A stretch of 64,000 nt of DNA, taken from Lachnospiraceae bacterium (GTDB lineage: Bacteria; Bacillota; Clostridia; Lachnospirales; Lachnospiraceae). The notes beneath the pieces were generated by a model. That model ran no database searches and was not told where the DNA came from. It saw only the letters and a program-made list of their open reading frames with translations. The position numbers were made by a program, and so were the translations under genes. Location: positions 1 to 64,000 of the forward strand of contig CAAGDV010000026.1 in the NCBI GenBank assembly GCA_900768755.1, written 5' to 3'. Of the stretch, positions 27,742 to 35,524 are shown piece by piece; the first letter of the stretch is position 1, and every line of letters begins with the position of its first letter.

Positions 27742-27903
27742 ATGAACAGGGTAATCGGTTTTGCGATGATTGCAATTGCAATCGGTATGATAATTAAAAT
27801 GTTTATACAGAATTGTTTTGTCAGTGTTTTGATTATTCTCGCGCTTTTGATTGTGGGGTACAATCTGTTTATGTGCGGCTGTAAAAAGAAAAAATGCAAA
27901 TAA
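27742..27903 (+). CDS. 53-residue membrane peptide
   Basis: Short frame with a clear protein character: MNRVIGFAMIAIAIGMIIKM, a second hydrophobic helix, then a Cys/Lys-rich tail CGCKKKKCK. Two membrane segments with a basic end, no match I can name. The ribosome binding site is weak (GGGAA). It lies 54 bases after gerW and ends just before the rpmB promoter. Confidence is limited by size, but composition and the end-charged topology argue for a real gene. Confidence 0.55.
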   Translation: MNRVIGFAMIAIAIGMIIKMFIQNCFVSVLIILALLIVGYNLFMCGCKKKKCK

Positions 27904-27915
27904 ATAAAAAAGTGC

Positions 27916-27944
27916 TTGCAAATATCTTGATAATCTGATATTAT
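27916..27944 (+). promoter_or_regulatory. rpmB promoter
   Basis: TTGCAA (27916-27921), 17-bp spacer, TATTAT (27939-27944), 49 bases upstream of rpmB. Confidence 0.7.
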
Positions 27945-27993
27945 AACATCTGTTGTGAGCCTGTATAGGTAATATCTTTAAGGAGGTGCAAAC

Positions 27994-28179
27994 ATGGCAA
28001 AATGTGCTATTTGTGATAAGGGCGCTCACTTTGGAATCAAAGTCAGCCACTCACACAGAAGATCCAATAAGATGTGGAAATCAAATGTTAAGTCTGTAAA
28101 AGTTAAGGTTGATGGCCAGGCCAAGAAGATGTATGTATGTACTTCTTGTTTAAGATCAGGCGCTGTTGAAAGAGCTTAA
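27994..28179 (+). CDS. rpmB: ribosomal protein L28
   Basis: 61-residue bL28 of the zinc-binding type: Cys4, Cys7 (CAIC) and a C-terminal CTSC pair. Strong AAGGAGG. Single-gene unit with own promoter and terminator, upstream of yloU-yloV-recG as in Bacillus. Confidence 0.97.
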   Translation: MAKCAICDKGAHFGIKVSHSHRRSNKMWKSNVKSVKVKVDGQAKKMYVCTSCLRSGAVERA

Positions 28180-28191
28180 TTGGACAGATAG

Positions 28192-28224
28192 AGACCGAGG
28201 GGCTGACGCCTTTCGGTCTTTTTT
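28192..28224 (+). terminator. rpmB terminator
   Basis: AGACCGA (28192-28198) pairs with TCGGTCT (28213-28219), with an inner GGC/GCC pairing, followed by TTTTTT. Confidence 0.85.
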
Positions 28225-28225
28225 A

Positions 28226-28257
28226 CTTTATAGGAAATTGCGCAATTTCCTATAAAG
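28226..28257. repeat. perfect 32-bp palindrome
   Basis: CTTTATAGGAAATTGC at 28226-28241 is followed without a gap by its exact reverse complement (28242-28257). It starts a 344-base stretch without genes (28180-28523) between rpmB and yloU. The rest of that stretch is a nested hairpin block (28267-28351) and a dispersed repeat (28360-28443). Confidence 0.85.
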
Positions 28258-28266
28258 CAAAAAACG

Positions 28267-28351
28267 CTCCGCGAGGATCGCACTGCGGCGGTTTGGAAAG
28301 AGTCGCTTGAAGCGACCAGCCGCAGGCGGAGAATCTCGCAAGCGAGATTCT
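28267..28351. repeat. nested multi-stem structured element
   Basis: Four stems fit together: CTCCGC (28267-28272) with GCGGAG (28326-28331); CTGCGGC (28283-28289) with GCCGCAG (28319-28325); GTCGCT (28302-28307) with AGCGAC (28311-28316); and an adjacent hairpin AGAATCTCGC (28330-28339) with its complement (28342-28351), two-base loop, sharing two bases with the outer stem. It may be a structured RNA or a repeat element; no known class recognised. Confidence 0.6.
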
Positions 28352-28359
28352 TTGTTTAC

Positions 28360-28443
28360 CGCAGAGTCTCACATATGAAATTTGTCCTTACGGACATGAG
28401 GCTTACGGGCGAGTAGGAGGAAATAAATTCCCGACTACTCGAT
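28360..28443. repeat. dispersed intergenic repeat, copy 1
   Basis: About 84 bp starting CGCAGAG and containing CTCACATATGAAATTTG and a terminal hairpin (28410-28441, arms beginning CGAGTAG and ending CTACTCG). A diverged copy with the same order lies at 60508-60590. In this copy GTCC-TTAC-GGAC also forms a small hairpin at 28384-28395. Confidence 0.8.
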
Positions 28444-28474
28444 TTTGTGTATTCCATTTCATTGAAAAGTATAG

Positions 28475-28480
28475 TATAAT
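28475..28480 (+). promoter_or_regulatory. probable -10 box for the yloU operon
   Basis: A perfect TATAAT at 28475-28480 lies 44 bases before yloU, downstream of repeat copy 1. The -35 match (TTCCAT, 28452-28457) is weak. Confidence 0.4.
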
Positions 28481-28523
28481 ATAACATTATATCACAGAAT
28501 AATTATTTGGAGGAATGCAGGGT

Positions 28524-28880
28524 ATGAATGGACATATAGAGAACCAGTATGGCAATGTTCACATTGATAATGATGTAATTGCAAAGTATGCAGGAGCAAT
28601 TGCCGTAGAGTGCTTTGGTATTGTCGGAATGGCGTCCATCAATATGAAGGACGGAATTGTCAAGCTCCTTAAGAGAGAGAGCCTTACTCACGGAGTTAAT
28701 GTCGAAGTTAACAACGATAAGCTCACAATTGATTTTCACGTAATTGTTGCATACGGCGTATCCATCGCTACGGTAGCTGAGAATCTTGTTCATACGGTAA
28801 AATACAAGATTGAAGAATTCACCGGAATGAAAGTCGGACGAATCAACGTATACGTTGAAGGCGTCAGAATATCAGACTAA
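28524..28880 (+). CDS. Asp23/Gls24 family protein YloU
   Basis: Asp23-family protein of 118 residues (GNVHIDNDVIAKYAGAIAVE, VIVAYGVSIATVAENL, INVYVEGVRISD). Members are envelope-stress linked and sit next to the fatty acid kinase gene. The ATG at 28524 is preferred because TTGGAGG (28507-28513) lies too close to the in-frame ATG at 28515. 18 bases from fakA. Confidence 0.9.
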   Translation: MNGHIENQYGNVHIDNDVIAKYAGAIAVECFGIVGMASINMKDGIVKLLKRESLTHGVNVEVNNDKLTIDFHVIVAYGVSIATVAENLVHTVKYKIEEFTGMKVGRINVYVEGVRISD

Positions 28881-28898
28881 TCTAAGGAGGATTTTGAG

Positions 28899-30581
28899 GT
28901 GGCAATAACAACAATAGACGCTAAGGTCCTTAAGAATATGTTTCTTGCCGGAGCGGCTAATCTTGAAGCAAAGAAAGAATGGATTAATGATTTGAACGTG
29001 TTTCCTGTACCGGACGGCGATACGGGTACCAATATGACACTTACAATAATGTCTGCAGCCAGAGAGGTTAATTCAATTGAGGAGCCTGATATGGCAAGCC
29101 TTGCCAAAGCTATTTCCGGAGGCTCGTTAAGAGGCGCAAGAGGTAACTCCGGCGTAATCCTCTCACAGCTTTTGCGTGGATTTACCAAAGTCGTTCGTGA
29201 ATATGATACACTTGATGTTTCGATAATTGCTGCAGCCTGCCAGAAGGCCGTTGAGACGGCATACAAGGCCGTTATGAAGCCCAAGGAAGGAACAATCCTC
29301 ACTGTTGCAAGAGGAATGGCTGAGAAGGTCGTTGAGCTTTCAGAGGAAGTTACGGATTTAATTGAGTTGATGGATACTGTTATCGCGTACGGCGACGAGG
29401 TTTTGGCGCACACGCCGGAGCTCCTTCCTGTTCTTAAACAGGCAGGCGTTGTTGATTCGGGCGGACAGGGGCTTATGCAGGTGATGAAGGGCGCATATGA
29501 CGCACTCTGCGGCAAAGAGATTAATTTTGAGGTCGTAGCAGGAAGCGGAGAGAAGAAAGGCTCTTCGGAGATATCCGCACAGGGACTTACCGAGGCGGAC
29601 ATCAAATTCGGATACTGCACCGAATTTATTGTAATGCTTGAGAAAGAATATAATGCCGAGACTGAGAATGATTTCAAAACATATCTCGAGTCCATTGGTG
29701 ATTCAATAGTTCTTGTATCGGATGATGAGATTGTTAAGGTGCATGTTCATACCAATCATCCGGGACTTGCATTTGAGAAGGGACTTACCTACGGTTCCCT
29801 TACCAAAATGAAGGTTGACAATATGCGTGAGGAGCATCACGAAAGGGTAATTGCCAATGCTGCCAAGATAGCGGAGGAACAGAAGGCAGAAAGTGCCGCG
29901 AAGGCAGCCAATGAACCGCCGAAGAAATACGGCTTCATTTCGGTTTCTGCGGGCGATGGATTAAGTGAGATATTTAAGAGCCTCTCTGTTGATTACATCA
30001 TTGAGGGCGGCCAGACAATGAATCCGAGCACCGAGGATATGCTCAACGCGATTGACAAGGTTAATGCCGAGAACATTTTTATTTTCCCGAACAACTCCAA
30101 TATTATCCTTGCTGCCAACCAGGCACAGAAATTGTGCAAAGATAAGAATATCATAGTTGTTCCGACAAAGACGGTTCCGCAGGGAATCTCTGCGATGATT
30201 GTTTTTGCGGAAGATGCATCATGGGAAGATAATTTTGCCGCAATGTCTGAGGAGATTGCGAACGTCAAATCCGGTTCCGTAACTTATGCAGTAAGAGATA
30301 CCGAGATTGATGATAAAGTGATTAAACAGAATGATATAATGGGAATCGGCGACAAGACAATTCTTTCTGTCGGACAGGACATTTCTGAGGTAACCGTTGA
30401 TATGATAAGACAGCTTATCGACGAGGATTCGGAGCTTGTCAGCATCTATTACGGTTCTGATGTGAAAGAAGAAGACGCCGTGGCAATTTCCGAGATTATC
30501 AGCGGAGAGTTTTCAAATGTTGATGTCGAGGTTAATTACGGCGGTCAGCCAATCTATTATTATATCCTGTCTGTAGAATAG
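28899..30581 (+). CDS. fakA: DAK-family fatty acid kinase subunit (FakA/YloV)
   Basis: 560 residues. The N-terminal DhaL-type ATP-binding domain carries NVFPVPDGDTGTNM and GGSLRGARGNSGVILSQ; a middle linker and C-terminal domain (GFISVSAGDGLSEIF) complete the YloV architecture. It phosphorylates fatty acids delivered by a FakB partner (none in the window). GTG start at 28899 after AAGGAGG at 28884-28890. Confidence 0.92.
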   Translation: MAITTIDAKVLKNMFLAGAANLEAKKEWINDLNVFPVPDGDTGTNMTLTIMSAAREVNSIEEPDMASLAKAISGGSLRGARGNSGVILSQLLRGFTKVVREYDTLDVSIIAAACQKAVETAYKAVMKPKEGTILTVARGMAEKVVELSEEVTDLIELMDTVIAYGDEVLAHTPELLPVLKQAGVVDSGGQGLMQVMKGAYDALCGKEINFEVVAGSGEKKGSSEISAQGLTEADIKFGYCTEFIVMLEKEYNAETENDFKTYLESIGDSIVLVSDDEIVKVHVHTNHPGLAFEKGLTYGSLTKMKVDNMREEHHERVIANAAKIAEEQKAESAAKAANEPPKKYGFISVSAGDGLSEIFKSLSVDYIIEGGQTMNPSTEDMLNAIDKVNAENIFIFPNNSNIILAANQAQKLCKDKNIIVVPTKTVPQGISAMIVFAEDASWEDNFAAMSEEIANVKSGSVTYAVRDTEIDDKVIKQNDIMGIGDKTILSVGQDISEVTVDMIRQLIDEDSELVSIYYGSDVKEEDAVAISEIISGEFSNVDVEVNYGGQPIYYYILSVE

Positions 30582-30599
30582 AAGATTGGGCGGTAGTAT

Positions 30600-32633
30600 A
30601 TGAATATCAGCGAATTAAAAGGCATTGGTGAAGTAACCGAAAAGTTAATTAACAGACTTGGTGTTTTTTCTGTCGCTGACCTTGTTACGTACTATCCTTA
30701 CAGATATGAGTCATACGGGGATACCGTATATATATCGGACATGAAGAGCGACTGCGTATATGCTTTTTACGGTACGGTTGTTTCAGACTGCGAGGTTAAT
30801 ATGTCGCATCCGAGAAAGCCGGTATCGGTATGGGCGGCAGACGAGACCGGAAGACGCATCCGTCTTACATGGTTTAATTGTCCGTATATCAGAGGAAAAA
30901 TGAAACGAGGATACAGATTTGTATTCAGGGGCAAGGTTGCTTTTAAAGGCAACCTTGTTTTTATGCAACAGCCAAAAGAATATACACCGGCGGAATATGA
31001 TGCCGTAAGAGGCAGCTTAATGCCCGTATATTCGCTCACAAACGGATTGTCCAACAATACGATGATTAAGGCTGTTTCACAGGCGCTTAAGCGCACAGAA
31101 ATTCTTCCGAAGGAATACCTTTCCGACAGCATGCTCGACAGATACAATCTGATTCCTCTTTCGGAAGCAGTTATGCTTATGCATTTTCCCAAAAGTGAAA
31201 CAGACATAGATAATGCGAGAAAAAGAATAGTTTTTGACGAATTTTTCCTTTTTATCCTGGGAATGAAAAATGTCGAAAATGAGAGTATTCTTGCAAATAA
31301 TGAATATGTCATACAGAAATCGCCATATTCTGCAACTATTCTTGCAAATTTGACATACAAGCTCACTAATGCCCAGCTTAAGGCTTATGACGAGATGATT
31401 GACGATATGAGCGGCACACACACCATGAACAGGCTCATTCAGGGTGATGTCGGCTGCGGCAAGACAATACTTGCTTTGCTGGTCATGGCTGATGCCGCGT
31501 ACCACGGTTACCAGGCGGCGCTCATGGCGCCCACTGAGGTGCTTGCCAAGCAGCATTATGAGAATTTTACCCGTATTTTTGAGAAAAATAATATTCCGAT
31601 AAAGTGCACTCTCCTTACCGGCTCACTTTCCAAAGCGGAGCATAACAGAGCCTACCAAAGCATTGAATCGGGTGATACCGGAATTGTAATAGGAACGCAC
31701 GCCGTTATCACAGACAGAGTACAATTTAAGAATCTTGCGCTTGTAATCACGGACGAACAGCACCGTTTTGGCGTAAGACAGCGCGAAGCACTTCACAGCA
31801 AAGGTTCGTCGGTTCATATTCTTGTTATGAGCGCCACGCCGATTCCGCGTTCGCTCGCAATTATCCTCTACGGCGGACTTAATATATCGATAATCGACGA
31901 GAAACCCGCCATGCGCCTGCCGATTAAGAATTGTGTGGTTGACGATTCATACAGACCCAACGCATACCGCTTTATCGAAAAAGAAGTGAAAGCGGGTCAT
32001 CAGGCATATATCATTTGTCCGATGGCGACCGAATCCGAAAGTGACTCCGATTTAAAGAATACCGAGGAGTACACAAAAGAACTTCAAAAACAGTTTCCGC
32101 CGGCTTTTCGGATTGAGTATCTTCACGGAAAGATGAGACCGGCTCAGAAAAACAGCATTATGGACAGGTTTGGTCGCGGAGAGATTGACATTCTGGTATC
32201 GACAACGGTTGTGGAGGTCGGAATCAATGTCCCGAATGCAACGGTTATGATGGTTGAGAATGCCGAACGTTTCGGACTGTCGGCGCTTCATCAGCTGAGA
32301 GGACGCGTAGGACGCGGGGATGACCAGTCATATTGTATTTTTGTGAACACATCGGACAGACCGGAGACTACTGAGAGACTGATGATTCTTAAAAATTCCA
32401 ATGACGGATTCTTTATCAGTGAAGAGGATTTGAGGTTAAGGGGACCGGGTGATTTGATGGGCGTCAGGCAAAGCGGAGACATGGGCTTTACAATCGGCGA
32501 TATTTATGCCGATGCCCACACTCTTAAGCTCGCTTCGGACGTCGCAAAAGAAATCAATATCTCTGATGAGCCTGAGCTTTCCGAACGACTGTCGGAATAC
32601 ATGTACAAAAAATATAACAATATTAATTTGTAA
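30600..32633 (+). CDS. recG: ATP-dependent DNA helicase RecG
   Basis: Fork-reversal helicase, 677 residues. N-terminal wedge/OB domain, then SF2 helicase motifs: Walker A GDVGCGKT, DEQHRFGVRQR (DExH box), SATPIPRS, and QLRGRVGRG (motif VI). Length normal. Order yloU-fakA-recG is conserved in Firmicutes; the next gene starts 13 bases downstream. Confidence 0.97.
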   Translation: MNISELKGIGEVTEKLINRLGVFSVADLVTYYPYRYESYGDTVYISDMKSDCVYAFYGTVVSDCEVNMSHPRKPVSVWAADETGRRIRLTWFNCPYIRGKMKRGYRFVFRGKVAFKGNLVFMQQPKEYTPAEYDAVRGSLMPVYSLTNGLSNNTMIKAVSQALKRTEILPKEYLSDSMLDRYNLIPLSEAVMLMHFPKSETDIDNARKRIVFDEFFLFILGMKNVENESILANNEYVIQKSPYSATILANLTYKLTNAQLKAYDEMIDDMSGTHTMNRLIQGDVGCGKTILALLVMADAAYHGYQAALMAPTEVLAKQHYENFTRIFEKNNIPIKCTLLTGSLSKAEHNRAYQSIESGDTGIVIGTHAVITDRVQFKNLALVITDEQHRFGVRQREALHSKGSSVHILVMSATPIPRSLAIILYGGLNISIIDEKPAMRLPIKNCVVDDSYRPNAYRFIEKEVKAGHQAYIICPMATESESDSDLKNTEEYTKELQKQFPPAFRIEYLHGKMRPAQKNSIMDRFGRGEIDILVSTTVVEVGINVPNATVMMVENAERFGLSALHQLRGRVGRGDDQSYCIFVNTSDRPETTERLMILKNSNDGFFISEEDLRLRGPGDLMGVRQSGDMGFTIGDIYADAHTLKLASDVAKEINISDEPELSERLSEYMYKKYNNINL

Positions 32634-32646
32634 GGAGCAGAATGAT

Positions 32647-33270
32647 ATGAGACTTTATATTATCAGACACGGCGAGACCGACTGGAACAACGAAATGAGG
32701 CTTCAGGGAAGAAGCGATATTCCGCTTAATGAGTACGGAGTCCACCTTGCAAAACTGACATCTGAGGCACTAAAGGATATTAAATTTGATGAGATATATT
32801 CAAGCCCGTTAAAGAGAGCTTACGATACCGCGGTAATTATAAGAGGTGACCGTGCGGTTGACATTAAAAAAGATGACAGGCTTATAGAGATGAGTTTTGG
32901 TGATTATGAAGGAGTGGAGACCCGGATGCTCCCGGCGGATTTTCATATGTTTTTTGATGCGCCGGACAAATACAGCGCGGCACCGAACGGCGAGAGCTTT
33001 TATGATGTTATTGCGAGGGCGAAGGATTTTACCGAGAATGTTATTATCCCGAAGGCAGCATCAATTGATTCCATGCTGATTGTCGCTCACGGAGCATTTA
33101 TCAATGGGCTCAACACTTATATTCTCAAGAGGGACATAAAAGACTACTGGGCGGGAATTTTCCCGAGAAACTGTGCCGTGACATCGTATGATGTGACGGG
33201 GGATTATTTTGATCTGGTCTCATACGGAGATATTTATTACACCGAGCAGGAAGGAAAAAGATACAAATAA
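32647..33270 (+). CDS. histidine phosphatase (phosphoglycerate mutase-like)
   Basis: 207-residue member of the histidine phosphatase superfamily: catalytic RHGE motif in YIIRHGETDWN near the N-terminus, SSPLKRAYDTA and the second His in VAHGAFI. Substrate not predictable; could act on sugar phosphates or alpha-ribazole phosphate. Start 32647 after AAGGAG; the frame is open upstream inside recG. Overlaps rsmD by one base. Confidence 0.88.
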   Translation: MRLYIIRHGETDWNNEMRLQGRSDIPLNEYGVHLAKLTSEALKDIKFDEIYSSPLKRAYDTAVIIRGDRAVDIKKDDRLIEMSFGDYEGVETRMLPADFHMFFDAPDKYSAAPNGESFYDVIARAKDFTENVIIPKAASIDSMLIVAHGAFINGLNTYILKRDIKDYWAGIFPRNCAVTSYDVTGDYFDLVSYGDIYYTEQEGKRYK

Positions 33271-33821
33271 TGAGAGTTATAGCCGGAAGCAGGAGAAGTC
33301 TTGTGCTTGTGAGCCCTAAAGGTGACAACACAAGACCCACCCAGGACAGGACAAAGGAGACACTTTTTAACGTTCTTCTGCCGGATTTGTGCGGCGGGGA
33401 TTTTCTGGATTTATATTCCGGAAGCGGCGCAATCGCAATTGAGGCGTTAAGCAGGGGTGAGTCAGGTGCTGTTCTGGTCGAAAATAACAGGGATGCAGTC
33501 GAATGTATCAAAAAAAACCTTAAGACAACCGATTTTACGGACCGCGCGGTCCTGATGGAATGTAATGTAACTGATGCGCTAAAAAGACTTGCCGGTCATA
33601 AGCCTTTTGATGTGGTTTTTATGGATCCTCCGTACCATGCGGGGTATGAGAGAGGCGTGTTTGAACTGTTAAGAGATGCCGATTATGTTGATGAATATAC
33701 CGTAATTGTGTGCGAGGCGCTTAAGGATACGGATATGTCTTTTCTGCCGGAGCTTGGTTTCAGGGTATATAAGACCAAAGAATATAAAACAAATTGTCAT
33801 ATTTTTGCGGTCAGGGCTTAA
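33270..33821 (+). CDS. rsmD: 16S rRNA (guanine966-N2)-methyltransferase RsmD
   Basis: 183 residues with the DLYSGSGAIAIEALSRG SAM-binding motif and catalytic MDPPY. Starts within the previous stop (TAATG). In many Firmicutes rsmD is followed by coaD; here coaD is missing and a coiled-coil gene follows after an 85-base gap. Confidence 0.95.
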   Translation: MRVIAGSRRSLVLVSPKGDNTRPTQDRTKETLFNVLLPDLCGGDFLDLYSGSGAIAIEALSRGESGAVLVENNRDAVECIKKNLKTTDFTDRAVLMECNVTDALKRLAGHKPFDVVFMDPPYHAGYERGVFELLRDADYVDEYTVIVCEALKDTDMSFLPELGFRVYKTKEYKTNCHIFAVRA

Positions 33822-33828
33822 AAATTCA

Positions 33829-33857
33829 TTGTAAACAGAATGATTTCGTGGTATCAT
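33829..33857 (+). promoter_or_regulatory. promoter of the coiled-coil protein gene
   Basis: TTGTAA (33829-33834), 17-bp spacer, TATCAT (33852-33857). Confidence 0.55.
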
Positions 33858-33906
33858 GATAGCGTGAGTACTGTATATGAATATACATGTTAGTAGGAGG
33901 TTCGAT

Positions 33907-34506
33907 ATGAGCAGAATAGAGCAGGTTATCAATGAGCTTGAAGAATATATATCAAGTTGTAAGGCCATTCCGCTTTCAAGCAAGATTGCGGTTAATAAGG
34001 ATGAGATTGAAGATTTAATCAGGGAATTAAGACTAAAGACTCCCGATGAGATAAAGAAATACCAGAAGCTTATCAGCAATAAGGACGCTATTCTTGCCGA
34101 TGCTAAAGAGCAGGCAGAGCAGATGATTAAGGCAGCACAGATTCATACGGATGAGCTTGTCAACGAGCACGAGATTATGCAGAAGGCATATGAGCAGGCC
34201 AATTCTTACATTGAGGATGCGAGAAACCAGGCACAGCAGATTCTTGACAAAGCCGTGACGGATGCGAACAATATCCGCATGGGCGCAATCCGCTATACTG
34301 ACGAGATGCTTGCCAACCTTCAGGTTCTCATAGAGCATTCACAGGAGGATATCCGTGTGAAATACGAGTCTCTCATGGGCGCCTTCGCAAAGAATCTTAA
34401 CATTGTTGTTTCCAACAGAAAAGAACTCCGCCCTGAGGAGGCTTCGCCTGTTACCGAGGAGCAGCTTGCTGAGGAAGTCAACGACATGATGAACAGCGAA
34501 GATTAG
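33907..34506 (+). CDS. coiled-coil protein (ATP synthase B / DivIVA-like)
   Basis: 199 residues, nearly all helical with heptad patterns (DAKEQAEQMIKAAQIHTDELV, ANSYIEDARNQAQQILDKAV), resembling the B-like coiled-coil proteins near rsmD and ylbJ in clostridia. Start at 33907, after AGGAGG at 33894-33899. Faces ylbJ convergently with only 7 bases between stops and no terminator visible. Confidence 0.65.
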   Translation: MSRIEQVINELEEYISSCKAIPLSSKIAVNKDEIEDLIRELRLKTPDEIKKYQKLISNKDAILADAKEQAEQMIKAAQIHTDELVNEHEIMQKAYEQANSYIEDARNQAQQILDKAVTDANNIRMGAIRYTDEMLANLQVLIEHSQEDIRVKYESLMGAFAKNLNIVVSNRKELRPEEASPVTEEQLAEEVNDMMNSED

Positions 34507-34513
34507 TTTTATG

Positions 34514-35431
34514 CTATATAAGTTTAAATACATATACCGCAAGATATGACATACATCCTGCCGTTAATGTTGTTATTATCTTGCTGTATATGTATTTTTT
34601 TATGCCCTTACGGTTGGACGTCGTCACGGCGGCAGTCTGAAAAATTCCGCATATTCCGCCAAAACAAAGCGACATACAGGCGAGGACAATGAGGAGTTTT
34701 GAGCCAAAATGACTGGACAGCATCAAGCTTCCCGTTGTGACCTCCAAAAAAGAACAGCCTATGTATGCCGCGGGGTGTTCAGATTTTGCGAGGAACTCTG
34801 CGATTATGCAGAAGATTACAATATATCCGCCGATTTTGGTGATGTTGATTACGGATGACATAACAGCATCTTTGACGGGCGTGTTTGTGGGCGGATTATT
34901 TTTAATCGGTCCGCATTCTGATATTTCCATCCGCCTGAATACAGTATGTCTGATTAACATAGTTGACAATAATATTATTATGTAATATAACACAATGAAT
35001 TTTCCGATATGTACCGCTTTTTCAAAAATAACGAGGTTAACATAAGTGCAGATAAAGGCAGGGCTTATGATGTTGAAGGCGCATGCCAGAAAATCCGACT
35101 CATCACGGGATATTAGTCCTTTTTGGTACATAGCTGAGGCGTTTGCGGCGCACATAGGATAGCCGAAGAGCAACCCCGAAAAAATGCAAAATGCACATTC
35201 TTTTCGTATTCCGTACAGGCGCGTGAGCGGATAAAAGAGCACACAAAAAACATCGCAGAGCGAATAGTTTATCATGATGTTGCTGATTACCATGTACGGA
35301 AATAATGCCGGAATGACCGAGGAGGACCACAATATCAGACCTTGTCTGGCTCCGTCCGTCAGCACCCCGGAATTGAACAGCAGAAATATAAAAACAATCA
35401 TCAAAATAAATGAAACAATTTTCTTAAACAT
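34514..35431 (-). CDS. ylbJ: sporulation membrane protein YlbJ (nucleoside-recognition domain)
   Basis: Integral membrane protein of 305 residues with about eight membrane segments. The pattern LFPYMVISNIMI, FSGLLFGYPMCAANASAMYQKGLISRDES and FCLGGICGIFQTA-like end match YlbJ, whose Bacillus member is needed at sporulation. The start at 35431 (MFKKIV) is chosen as the first ATG before the first membrane helix; its ribosome binding site is weak. Divergent from pepD. Confidence 0.8.
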   Translation of the reverse strand: MFKKIVSFILMIVFIFLLFNSGVLTDGARQGLILWSSSVIPALFPYMVISNIMINYSLCDVFCVLFYPLTRLYGIRKECAFCIFSGLLFGYPMCAANASAMYQKGLISRDESDFLACAFNIISPAFICTYVNLVIFEKAVHIGKFIVLYYIIILLSTMLIRHTVFRRMEISECGPIKNNPPTNTPVKDAVMSSVINITKIGGYIVIFCIIAEFLAKSEHPAAYIGCSFLEVTTGSLMLSSHFGSKLLIVLACMSLCFGGICGIFQTAAVTTSNRKGIKKYIYSKIITTLTAGCMSYLAVYVFKLI

Positions 35432-35524
35432 ATTTATATATATTACCGGCAGGCCGTAAGAATGATTGATTTTTGTGGGATTTTGTGGCATTATATAAAT
35501 ATATATGTTTAAGTGAGGCACATT

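Noticed and set aside
28180..28523. CRISPR array in the repeat-rich gap
   Set aside because: The hairpins differ from each other; there are no regularly spaced identical repeats and no cas genes.
28877..29695. Minus-strand frame of 272 codons inside fakA
   Set aside because: Ser/Thr/Pro-rich shadow of the fakA coding strand with no start signal.
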